From an uncultured Bacillota bacterium (lineage in GTDB: Bacteria > Bacillota_I > Bacilli_A > RFN20 > CAG-826), in the NCBI GenBank assembly GCA_949289845.1, contig CASEPN010000003.1, positions 141,558-177,695 of the forward strand: 36,138 nt of DNA. Direction: 5' to 3'. The notes under the pieces were generated by a model. It ran no database searches, was not told the origin of the DNA, and saw only the letters and a list, made by a program, of their open reading frames with translations. The stretch's first letter is position 1, and each line of letters begins with the position of its first letter. Shown piece after piece: positions 16,172-23,633 of this stretch. Made by a program: the position numbers and the translations under genes.

Positions 16172-16753
16172 ATGGAACAGTTGGCCGACGAGGAGCTTTT
16201 GCTTCTCTCCAGGATGGGGGTTGCCCGCGCGGGGAAGGTGCTTTTCGATCGATATATCCGCAAAGCGAAGCCCTTGACAAAGATATCGATTCCTCTCCTT
16301 CCAAGGGGGATGGACGAGGCGGCGTTCCTTTCCACCTATCTTTCCGTCCTTTCCACCGTGTCGAGGACCTACCGGTTCGAGGGAGTCCGCTTCGAGACAT
16401 ACTTCGTGAACGTCCTCTCCCATGAAATGCCCAAGTTTCTTGCCAGGGAGACGAGGCAAAAGGTTTATACGGCGATATCGCTCGTCGATCCGGTAGGGAG
16501 GGAAGGGTCGGCGATCACCCTCGGGGACGTGGTTCCTGCCCCCGGGGAGGACCCGAGGGAGCGGTCCCTTGGCAACGAGAAAGCGGAGTCCCTCCTGGCG
16601 AAATATCGCGATATTTCGGAAAAGGATCGCCTATTGCTTCATTATCGGGGACTAGGGTATTCCTTCCAGAAGTGCGCGGACCTGCTGGGCTTCACCGTGA
16701 AGAAGGTGCGCTACCGCCTCCAGGAGGTCCGGAAGGCCCTCTCCGGGGAGTAG
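16172..16753 (+). CDS. Sigma-70-family RNA polymerase sigma factor, SigH-like by position
   Basis: 193 residues. The N-terminal half (ELLLLSRMG...RAGKVLFDRYI, then FLSTYLSVLSTVSRTYRFEGVRFETYFVNVLSHEM) reads as a divergent sigma region 2. The C-terminal 50 residues (ISEKDRLLLHYRGLGYSFQKCADLLGFTVKKVRYRLQEVRKAL) form a region-4 helix-turn-helix. AGGAGGT lies 7 bases before the ATG. Following rlmB, it occupies the sigH position of Bacillus and clostridia, so it may be a diverged SigH. Region 2 is weak enough that the promoter specificity could be quite different. The surface-protein locus begins 146 bases downstream. Confidence 0.8.
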   Translation: MEQLADEELLLLSRMGVARAGKVLFDRYIRKAKPLTKISIPLLPRGMDEAAFLSTYLSVLSTVSRTYRFEGVRFETYFVNVLSHEMPKFLARETRQKVYTAISLVDPVGREGSAITLGDVVPAPGEDPRERSLGNEKAESLLAKYRDISEKDRLLLHYRGLGYSFQKCADLLGFTVKKVRYRLQEVRKALSGE

Positions 16754-16816
16754 ATGGTTCATGTTTCGTAATATTTACATTTAAGTTAGGGTGCAATCTT
16801 GGAGGATTTCACACCC

Positions 16817-16832
16817 CCTCTTATAGAAGAGG
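16817..16832. repeat. Perfect 6-bp inverted repeat upstream of the surface-locus promoter
   Basis: CCTCTT (16817-16822), ATAG, AAGAGG (16827-16832). It is not followed by T residues, so it is a poor terminator. It lies 10 bases upstream of the -35 box and could be an operator. The preceding 16754-16800 is unusually AT-rich for this genome. Confidence 0.35.
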
Positions 16833-16842
16833 ATGAGCACGC

Positions 16843-16870
16843 TTGCAGGCGCGTCCCCTGCCCATATACT
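16843..16870 (+). promoter_or_regulatory. Candidate promoter of the surface-protein locus
   Basis: TTGCAG (16843-16848), a 16-base spacer and TATACT (16865-16870). The predicted start is near 16877, followed by GCAAGGAGTG as ribosome binding site and ATG 16900. Confidence 0.6.
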
Positions 16871-16899
16871 CCGCTCAAGAAAAGGCAAGGAGTGAAACC

Positions 16900-17712
16900 A
16901 TGTCCAAATCTACAAGACTACAAAGCCGCCGGAAGTGGGCCCTCGGGGGTGTCGGGCTTCTCCTCGGCATCGGCCTCATCACCACCGCCGGGGCGACCTG
17001 GATCATCGGCGCGAACGCTGGTTCGACGGACAACAACGTCAGCGTCGCCGTGGACACCGTCCAGAACAAGTCGGTGAAGCTCACCGCCTCGCTCAGCGAC
17101 AGCAACATCACTCTCGGCGAGGCCGCGGGCACCTCCCTTTCCTACAGCGGCATCGTCGGTTCCGAGGGTGCGGCGGGAGACCTTTCCATCACCTTCAGCA
17201 AGATCGAGGTCGAGTACGGCTCGAGCTTCGTTCCTGAGGATGGCAGCCTCAAGATTTCCTTCGAACTGAAGTATGGAGCGGAGCACACCGAGAACGCCCA
17301 GAATCTCGTGGAGGATGTTGGCAATATCACGAACCTTCACGATGAGGCCAAGACGGTCGATTCCAACGGCGGCAGCAACGTCAATTCCTGGACCTACATC
17401 GACATCGCTTCCGGGAGTGAGAGCATCACTGTCCCCGAAACCAACGACGAAACCTGGAATACGCAGACGAGCGAGGACACCGGTCTCATCACCGCGACCG
17501 GCACCGACATCACCTTCAACTTCACCTGGGGCAGTTTCTTCGGCGGAATGTCCCCGGCCAACTACTACAACAGCAAGTTCAATAGCGGGAATCCTGCCGA
17601 AAACAAAGACGCCGTGAACATCGAGAAGGAACTCACCGCGATGAAAACCGCACTCGATGGAAAGACCATCGTCCTGACTGCCACGGTCACTGGCGAAGCG
17701 GCCGGCGCTTAA
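16900..17712 (+). CDS. Exported TasA-like surface subunit 1
   Basis: 270 residues from ATG 16900 (AAGGAG upstream; the longer open frame starts at the -35 box and is rejected). A basic start (KSTRLQSRRK) and a hydrophobic helix at about 13-35 form a signal sequence. It is followed by NNVSVAVDTVQNKSVKL, resembling the segment after the cleavage site in TasA/camelysin-type proteins. The remainder is Ser/Thr/Gly/Asn-rich and predicted beta-sheet, with no cysteine. A C-terminal segment, FNFTWGSFFGGMSP, recurs in the next protein. The nearby SipW-type peptidase is the likely processing enzyme. The TasA relation is by pattern and context and is not proven. Expected outside the membrane, possibly as a fibre subunit. 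Confidence 0.7.
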   Translation: MSKSTRLQSRRKWALGGVGLLLGIGLITTAGATWIIGANAGSTDNNVSVAVDTVQNKSVKLTASLSDSNITLGEAAGTSLSYSGIVGSEGAAGDLSITFSKIEVEYGSSFVPEDGSLKISFELKYGAEHTENAQNLVEDVGNITNLHDEAKTVDSNGGSNVNSWTYIDIASGSESITVPETNDETWNTQTSEDTGLITATGTDITFNFTWGSFFGGMSPANYYNSKFNSGNPAENKDAVNIEKELTAMKTALDGKTIVLTATVTGEAAGA

Positions 17713-17734
17713 TCTAGGAAAGGATCAGACCACC

Positions 17735-18532
17735 ATGGCCAAGTCCAAGATCAGCCGCAAGAACGGCAAGGGCGCCATCGTCGCGATCGCCCTCGGGGCG
17801 GTCGCCCTCAGCGGCGTCGCCTTCTCCGCCTGGATTCTTTCGGGGCAGACTCCGGCTACCGTGAACAACATCTCCGTCTCGGTCGGATCCGTCAAGGACC
17901 ACCGCCTCAAGATCAGCGGGGCGGACGTGACAGGCGGAGGCCTCGTCTTCGACTGCGATGCCTCGGATACCAGCGGCCCCATCATCTACGATTCCTCCGA
18001 CAATCGTGGCGGGGAGAAGATGAGCTTCACCGTCACCTTCTACATCGAGGGGGCTCTTGAGAACGGGAAGTTCGCGGGCTACTTCAACGGGTTCAGCGTC
18101 AAGCTCGGTTACATGAGCGCGAGCAGCCTGAATTCGGCTGACGCGGGGATGTCCCAGGCGATCAGCGCGAGCTGGATCGTCCCTCCCGTTGCGATCGACA
18201 ACACCACCTCCGTTGATATCACCAGCATCCCCGCTATCAGTGACTCCTCAATCAGTGACACCGCAATTACTGTTGGGGATGGCGCCACTCTCAGCGCGGT
18301 CTATTCCGCGGTCACGGGTGATGATGAAGGCTACGACTCAACCTCTGACGTCAAGGTCACCCTTACCGTCGCCTTCTCCTGGGGCTCCGCTTTCAGCGGC
18401 ATGAACCCGGGCCAGTTCGCTAATGGGAGCATGAGCGATTCCGAGCTCGATAGCATCATGTCCGCGCTCTCTTCGCTCCACGGCGCCAGTGGTGCGGGCC
18501 TTAGCATCACCCTCACCCCGCTTGTCATGTAG
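17735..18532 (+). CDS. Exported TasA-like surface subunit 2 (paralogue of subunit 1)
   Basis: 265 residues, ATG 17735 with GGAAAGGA upstream. It has the same plan as the preceding gene: a basic start (KSKISRKNGK), a signal helix at about 13-34 ending in AWILSG, then NNISVSVGSVKDHRLKI, and a late VAFSWGSAFSGMNPGQF aligning with the FTWGSFFGGMSP of subunit 1. The middle portions are strongly diverged, so this is an old duplication. There is one cysteine in the mature region. Together they look like major and minor, or co-assembling, subunits of a surface structure. No cell-wall sorting motif is seen at either C-terminus. Confidence 0.7.
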   Translation: MAKSKISRKNGKGAIVAIALGAVALSGVAFSAWILSGQTPATVNNISVSVGSVKDHRLKISGADVTGGGLVFDCDASDTSGPIIYDSSDNRGGEKMSFTVTFYIEGALENGKFAGYFNGFSVKLGYMSASSLNSADAGMSQAISASWIVPPVAIDNTTSVDITSIPAISDSSISDTAITVGDGATLSAVYSAVTGDDEGYDSTSDVKVTLTVAFSWGSAFSGMNPGQFANGSMSDSELDSIMSALSSLHGASGAGLSITLTPLVM

Positions 18533-18558
18533 GCGGGCCATTCCTCTCATGTCGCCTT

Positions 18559-18622
18559 GGGAAGCGTCGCCGATGCCTCTAGCCTTGGTTTCTTCTGGGC
18601 GAAGGCGTCCTGGGCGCTTCCC
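18559..18622 (+). repeat. Long-range inverted repeat between subunit 2 and the peptidase gene
   Basis: GGGAAGCG (18559-18566) pairs with CGCTTCCC (18615-18622). A competing pair, CGCCTT (18553-18558) / AAGGCG (18602-18607), overlaps it. In the 122-base gap after the abundant-subunit gene, such structure could act as an mRNA stabiliser or partial attenuator. There is no clear T tract. Confidence 0.3.
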
Positions 18623-18655
18623 TCTTGGCCTTCTCCTTGAAGGGGGATATCTCCG

Positions 18656-19714
18656 ATGACGGGGCTTGAGACGCTATCGCTCATCGTGACGATCGTCTGC
18701 CTCGTCGCCTTCAGCGGGGTGTTCACGATCCTCTTCCGGAACTACTTCCTGAACGCCCAGGAAGGGGTGGAGGAGGGGAAGGAGGACCTCGTGCTTCTCC
18801 AGGAATGCGCCCTCCGCGAGGAGGAGAAGCGTTCCCCGAGAAGGAAGGCGATCCGCATACTCAAGGGTTCCCTATGGGGGATCCTCGGGGCGGCCGCGCT
18901 CCTCTTCTTCGGCTTCTCCCTCGCCTCGAGGATCACGGGCTCGCCTCTCGTCCTCGGAGACTACGGGACGCTGGTCATCTCCTCCGGGTCGATGAGCGAG
19001 AAGAACCCTGTGAACCGCTACCTCTTCGAGAACAATATCGAGGACCAGCTCAGCACCTACGATCTCATCGGGGTGGAGAGAGTCTCCTCCCCGGAGGACA
19101 TCGCCCTCTACGACATCGTCGCCTTCCGCGCGGAGGACGGGCGGACCATCGTCCACCGCGTCGTCGAGATCGAGCGCTTCGAGGAAGGGACCTTCTTCCT
19201 CACCAAGGGGGATGCCAACGATGAGGACGACTCGAACGCCCTCTACGGGGACTACCTCGCCTTCGAAGGGATCCTCGGGCGCTACTCGGGGTTCCGGATT
19301 CCTCTTCTGGGGGTGTTCGTGATCTTCCTCCAGTCGGGCGCCGGGATCGCGACGATCCTGTCCCTCATCTACTGCTACCTCATGTACGGCTACTTCCGGA
19401 ACAGGCTCGGGAAGGCCGTCGACGAACGGACGGAGTACCTTCTCTCCGTCATCCCCTTCGCTCCCGAGGAGGACGGGGAGCCGGCCTACCTCGAGGAAAG
19501 GGAGGCCATCCTCTACAAGGGGGAGGTGTACCTCTTCCGGGAGGGGAAGCTAGAAGGAAGCCACCCCGCTTCCGAGGAAGAGACGAGAACCTTCCTCGAT
19601 GGGGTGGAGGAAGAGGAAGAAGGGAAGCCCTCCTTCCTCGAACGGCTAAGGGCCCTGGTACCTTGGAAGAAGGGTTCTTCCGGGGATGAACATAAGGACG
19701 AAGGGAGCGAATAG
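18656..19714 (+). CDS. sipW: SipW-type signal peptidase I (Ser-His) with extended C-terminus
   Basis: 352 residues. There is an N-terminal helix (5-28), a second helix (71-92) and the catalytic domain. The nucleophile is Ser112 in SSGSM, and the general base is His167 in TIVHRVVE, the archaeal/ER-like Ser-His form found in SipW rather than Ser-Lys. GDAN follows at about 185-188, as in the family. A C-terminal helix (about 217-247) precedes a ~100-residue acidic cytoplasmic-looking tail that ordinary SipW lacks. The enzyme should cleave the signal sequences of the two upstream subunits on the outer face of the membrane. It lies directly between them and the AAA+ gene. Confidence 0.85.
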   Translation: MTGLETLSLIVTIVCLVAFSGVFTILFRNYFLNAQEGVEEGKEDLVLLQECALREEEKRSPRRKAIRILKGSLWGILGAAALLFFGFSLASRITGSPLVLGDYGTLVISSGSMSEKNPVNRYLFENNIEDQLSTYDLIGVERVSSPEDIALYDIVAFRAEDGRTIVHRVVEIERFEEGTFFLTKGDANDEDDSNALYGDYLAFEGILGRYSGFRIPLLGVFVIFLQSGAGIATILSLIYCYLMYGYFRNRLGKAVDERTEYLLSVIPFAPEEDGEPAYLEEREAILYKGEVYLFREGKLEGSHPASEEETRTFLDGVEEEEEGKPSFLERLRALVPWKKGSSGDEHKDEGSE

Positions 19715-19724
19715 GAGGCTCACC

Positions 19725-21527
19725 ATGAAAGCAAAGTTCAAGAGAATCGACGGCATCGCCATCTCGGCGGTGTTCTTCTACCTTCTGGCCGTCCTCATGA
19801 CGGGACTCTTCCTCGACGCGGGAAGCAGCCTCGTCGTCCAGGGGAACCCGATCCAGTCCCTGGCGGAGGCCTTCGCCTTCCCCCTGGTGGACGCCTCCCT
19901 TCCGAGCGCGATTCTCCTGACCATGTTCGCGGTCTACTCGCTCATCTTCGCGGGGCTCGTGATCGTTGAGATCCGCCTCGCACAGGGCAAGGGCAGAAGC
20001 GCCCTCTCGGTCCGGAACTGGGCCTACTACGCGATCACCTTCTTCGTTTGCTACGGCCTTGCCGCCGGGATCGGCATCAGCGCCCACGCGCCGGTCGAGG
20101 ACTGGACGCTCGTCGGGAATTCCTTCCTATATGTGGGGGAGAGCTTCTTCCTCGCCCTCCTCGCCTATCTCGTCCTCTTCCTCGCCGTCCTCTTCCTCGT
20201 CATGCTCGTCACGAGCATCCGCCGCTACCGCATCCCCTTCGGGGAGGATGCTCCTGAAGAGGCCCCCTCCCTCACGGAGGAGGAGCACGAGAACCTCGTC
20301 CAGGAGGAAAGGGCCCGCCTCCAGGGGTCCCTCGCGGCGACCTTCGGGGCGAACGCCCAGGGCGTCGCCGGCGCCCCCTCCGCGGATGGGGCTTCCGGAG
20401 TCAGCCAGCCCGCCCTCGGGAACAAGACCCAGGTGTTCCCGGGCCTCAGCCAGATCGAGGTTCAGGAACTCAACGAGGAAGGGAAGGAGTACCAGGACGA
20501 CGGGAAGATCTCCCTCCGCGAGCTCGCGGAGAGGTTCCGCCGCTACCTCGCTAAGGAAGAGAAACTCTACTACGACATCCACTCCATCCGCGCCTTCCTC
20601 GCCGGGCTCAGCGCCTCCCGCCTCATCATCCTCGAGGGCCTTTCCGGCACCGGCAAGAGCTCGCTCGCCCGCTACTTCAGCTCCTTCGTCGGGGAGAAGA
20701 GCTTCTTCGCCCCCGTCCAGGCCACCTGGCGGGACAGGACCTCGCTCCTCGGCTTCTATAACGACTTCAGCCGCTCCTACAGCGAGACCCCCTTCCTGAA
20801 GCGCCTCTACCGCGCGAGCTTCCGCGAGAGGGCGGTCAACATCATGGTCCTTGACGAGATGAACATCGCCCGCGTCGAGTACTACTTCGCCGACTTCCTC
20901 TCCATCATGGAGTACCCGATGGAGGACTGGACGCTCGACATCATGCAGCTTCCCTACGGCTTCGAGCCGCCGATGCACCTGGACGAGGGAAGGCTCCATA
21001 TCCCCGCGACCACCTGGTTCATCGGCACCGCGAACAAGGACGACAGCACCTACACGATCACCGACAAGGTGTACGACCGCGCGATCGTCATCTCCTTCAG
21101 CGACCAGAACGTCCCCTTCGAGGAGGCGGGCGAGTCCTCGCCGGTCTCCCTTTCCTACCAGGGCCTCCTTGCCCTTTTCGAGGACGCCTGGAAGAAGGAG
21201 GAGGATCTCCTCGACACCCAGGACAGGAAGAGGATCCAGCGCCTCGCCTCCTACTGCTACGAGAAGTTCGAGCTCGCCTTCGGGAACCGCATCATGAACC
21301 AGATCGAGCTCTTCGTCCCCACCTACGTCTCCGCCGGCGGAACGAAGGAGGAGGCGATCGACTTCATGTTCGCCCGCAAGGTGCTCGCCAAGCTCGAGGG
21401 CCGCTTCGAGGAGTATGTCGGAGAAGGCCTCCGCGGGCTTGAGAAGCTCATCGCCTCCGAGTACGGGAAGAACAGCTTCCCGGAATGCCGCGCCCTCATC
21501 GCCCACTACCTGAGGAGATTCAACTAA
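19725..21527 (+). CDS. Membrane-anchored McrB-like AAA+ ATPase
   Basis: 600 residues; ATG 19725 follows AGGAGG, and an earlier ATG inside the preceding gene is rejected. Residues 1-165 hold four transmembrane helices. Residues 170-260 are a charged, low-complexity cytoplasmic linker rich in Glu, Ala and Gly. The AAA+ domain (about 295-540) has Walker A LEGLSGTGKSS (303-313) and Walker B IMVLDEMNIARVEYYFADFL, the typical McrB-type DEMN followed by an aromatic segment. A sensor-like FIGTANKDD follows, then the helical lid. In McrB the ATPase drives a nuclease; here it is tied to the membrane and sits inside a surface-protein operon, so an export or assembly motor role is inferred. Confidence 0.8.
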   Translation: MKAKFKRIDGIAISAVFFYLLAVLMTGLFLDAGSSLVVQGNPIQSLAEAFAFPLVDASLPSAILLTMFAVYSLIFAGLVIVEIRLAQGKGRSALSVRNWAYYAITFFVCYGLAAGIGISAHAPVEDWTLVGNSFLYVGESFFLALLAYLVLFLAVLFLVMLVTSIRRYRIPFGEDAPEEAPSLTEEEHENLVQEERARLQGSLAATFGANAQGVAGAPSADGASGVSQPALGNKTQVFPGLSQIEVQELNEEGKEYQDDGKISLRELAERFRRYLAKEEKLYYDIHSIRAFLAGLSASRLIILEGLSGTGKSSLARYFSSFVGEKSFFAPVQATWRDRTSLLGFYNDFSRSYSETPFLKRLYRASFRERAVNIMVLDEMNIARVEYYFADFLSIMEYPMEDWTLDIMQLPYGFEPPMHLDEGRLHIPATTWFIGTANKDDSTYTITDKVYDRAIVISFSDQNVPFEEAGESSPVSLSYQGLLALFEDAWKKEEDLLDTQDRKRIQRLASYCYEKFELAFGNRIMNQIELFVPTYVSAGGTKEEAIDFMFARKVLAKLEGRFEEYVGEGLRGLEKLIASEYGKNSFPECRALIAHYLRRFN

Positions 21528-21533
21528 GGGAAG

Positions 21534-22811
21534 ATGGCGCTTCCTTCGAAGAAGACGTCCTCCCCTCTCCTGGAGGGGGAAACGCTCGGGGCGAGGGTCC
21601 TCCGGAACCGCCTCCTGGGCGTCAGGAAGGAGGAGCGCCTTTCCTCGTCCCGGAAGGAGAGGGAATGGTCATTGCTCCTGGACGCCCTTGAGGGCATCGC
21701 CAGGAAGCCCCTCTACCGCGCCAAGGAGGAGGACGCGCTCGTGAGAAGCGAGCTATCCGGCGCCCTCCCGCCCGAGAGCTTCCTCAGGACCATGAGGGAT
21801 CCTTCCCTCTGGAGAAGGAAGCCTGGCGCGGGCATGCTCCCGGAGTACGTCCACGCGATCCGCTACGAGGATGACATGAGGCTCTACGAGAACCTCCTGA
21901 CCATCCGGGCGATCCGCCTGCTTCGCTCCGAGGTCCTCTCCTCCGTGCAGGAAAGCACGAGGGGACCTGAGTCCATCGAGTCGCTTTATCTCCGCGAAAA
22001 GGCCGTCTTCGGCGAGAAATCGTTCCTCATCGACATGGACGAGCACTCGGCGAGAGTCGGGCGCGCCCTCAAGGAAAGGGGCGAAAGCGCGAAGAAGGAA
22101 GAGGCCTCGAGGAAGCTCCTCCGCCGGATCGACGGGATACGGGGAAGCCGCTTCTACCGAACCCTTAGAGGGGAAAGGCAGCCGGAGACGCTTCTTCCGA
22201 CGAACGTCCTTCTGCATCATCCGCTCTACAAGAAGGTTTACCGCTACCTCTTGAACCGGAGGGACGCTTCGAGGATGAGCCCTGTCGAAAGGGACATCCG
22301 CTTCATCCTCGCCATGGAAAGGGTGCTCAAGGCGAAGATGAGGATGAAGGCAGAGGTGTCGCTCTACCTCAAGGACGGGAAACTCGGGCTCGTGCCTTTC
22401 TCCTTTACGAGAAGGGGGGTGAAGGTCGAGGTCAGCCTGGAAGGCGAGGAGCTTCGCTTCCATTGCTCCTACAAGGGCCATGAGGCTACAAGGAAGATCC
22501 TCCTCGACGGGACCGAGAGGGACGACTCCTACCGCCTCATGACGAGCGGTTCCCTTGGGGAAGGGAATGCCTTCCTCCTACTTCCAGAGGAAGAGATGGA
22601 AGGGCAGTGCAGGAGCTTCCTTGCGAGCCTTGCCACCTTCATTCCCTACAAGGGCTCGCTCCGGAACTGCCCCGTCTGCGGGGGACGGATCGCCGGAACG
22701 AGGCCCGGCGAGGAGAGGGAGTGCCCCCACTGCGCCTCCCGCTTTTCGAGGATTCCCGCCTCGATCGGCACTGGAGGGGATATCCTCATCCTTTCCTTCT
22801 GGGGGAGATAG
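21534..22811 (+). CDS. Zinc-ribbon protein, probable partner of the AAA+ ATPase
   Basis: 425 residues, soluble, rich in Arg, Lys and Glu, starting six bases after the AAA+ stop. No family recognised with confidence. The middle (YEDDMRLYENLLTIRAIRLL, and TNVLLHHPLYKKVYRYLLN) recalls DUF2357-type proteins that accompany McrB-like ATPases, a weak resemblance I could not verify. I see no clear PD-(D/E)xK nuclease motif. The C-terminus is a zinc ribbon with Cys379/Cys382 and Cys397/Cys400 (NCPVCGG and ECPHCAS). Adjacent position and matching length suggest an adaptor or regulator of the ATPase. Confidence 0.65.
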   Translation: MALPSKKTSSPLLEGETLGARVLRNRLLGVRKEERLSSSRKEREWSLLLDALEGIARKPLYRAKEEDALVRSELSGALPPESFLRTMRDPSLWRRKPGAGMLPEYVHAIRYEDDMRLYENLLTIRAIRLLRSEVLSSVQESTRGPESIESLYLREKAVFGEKSFLIDMDEHSARVGRALKERGESAKKEEASRKLLRRIDGIRGSRFYRTLRGERQPETLLPTNVLLHHPLYKKVYRYLLNRRDASRMSPVERDIRFILAMERVLKAKMRMKAEVSLYLKDGKLGLVPFSFTRRGVKVEVSLEGEELRFHCSYKGHEATRKILLDGTERDDSYRLMTSGSLGEGNAFLLLPEEEMEGQCRSFLASLATFIPYKGSLRNCPVCGGRIAGTRPGEERECPHCASRFSRIPASIGTGGDILILSFWGR

Positions 22812-22814
22812 AGC

Positions 22815-23633
22815 ATGGGATTCCTTGATAGATTCAAGAAAACCAAGAAAATCGCGGCTCCTCGCGTCGATTTCGACGAGCTTGTCCTAAAGAACGAGCT
22901 CCCGAAGGAGGCCGTCCTCGTCGAGGACGTCCATAAGTCCTACGGGGACCACGAGGTTCTCAAAGGCCTTTCTTTCTCCGTGAGGAGGGGGGAGTGCTTC
23001 GGCTTCCTCGGGAAGAACGGGGCTGGCAAGTCCACCTTCATCGACTGCCTCGTCGGCCTCAAGGAATACGACACCGGCTCCATCAAGGTGTTCGGCCTCG
23101 ACGAGAAGGAATACCCCCTCGAGATCAAGGGGCAGCTTGGCTACGTGCCGAGCGAACCCCTTGTCTATGATCTCATGACGGGGAACGAATTCATCGAGTT
23201 CATCGCCTCCAGCTACGACATGGACGTTGAGGGGTTCGAGAGGAACTTCGCCTTCCTCAAGACGAAGTTCGACCTAACGGAGGAAGAGCTCGCGCGCCCC
23301 GTGGGCGGCTATTCGCACGGCATGAAGCAGAAGCTCCGCCTCATGAGCTCCCTCATCCATAATCCTCTCCTATGGGTCATGGACGAGCCGACGGTCGGCC
23401 TCGACATCATGGCCTACGAGACCCTCATGGCGATGATGCGCCAGTACGTGAAGTCCGGGAAGACGATTTTCCTGACCTCCCATAACATCGAGCTCGTCGC
23501 GGAAGCCTGCGACAGGGTCGCCATCCTGAAGGAGGGGAGGATCGCCTCCCTTATCGACTTCGCCCTCGAGCCCTTCAAGAGGAAGGAGCTTAGGCGCATC
23601 TTCCTCCACATCCAGGGAAGGGAGGACCTATGA
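22815..23633 (+). CDS. ABC transporter ATP-binding protein (ABC-2 type)
   Basis: 272 residues. The nucleotide-binding domain begins near residue 33, after a charged N-terminal extension. Walker A is GKNGAGKST (66-74), the signature is GGYSHGMKQK (164-172), Walker B is LLWVMDEPTVGLD (185-197) and the switch His is in LTSHNIE (220-226). The Q-loop reads YVPSEP, so the usual Gln is Ser, a change also seen in other YtrB/EcsA-type ABC-2 ATPases. Its stop overlaps the permease start (ATGA), so the two form one transporter. It may export a component of the surface structure, a modifying molecule or a lipid. Confidence 0.92.
   Translation: MGFLDRFKKTKKIAAPRVDFDELVLKNELPKEAVLVEDVHKSYGDHEVLKGLSFSVRRGECFGFLGKNGAGKSTFIDCLVGLKEYDTGSIKVFGLDEKEYPLEIKGQLGYVPSEPLVYDLMTGNEFIEFIASSYDMDVEGFERNFAFLKTKFDLTEEELARPVGGYSHGMKQKLRLMSSLIHNPLLWVMDEPTVGLDIMAYETLMAMMRQYVKSGKTIFLTSHNIELVAEACDRVAILKEGRIASLIDFALEPFKRKELRRIFLHIQGREDL

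Noticed and set aside
16843-16899. Earlier start for the first TasA-like subunit
   Set aside because: The upstream open frame begins inside the -35 box and runs through the -10 box and ribosome binding site; ATG 16900 has a proper ribosome binding site and a standard signal sequence.
20127-21506. 459-codon minus-strand open frame over the AAA+ gene
   Set aside because: Antisense shadow with biased composition; the AAA+ motifs on the plus strand are unambiguous.
19725-22811. McrBC-type restriction system
   Set aside because: The ATPase is membrane-anchored, the partner shows no nuclease motif I can find, and the neighbours are surface and export genes rather than methyltransferases or defence genes.
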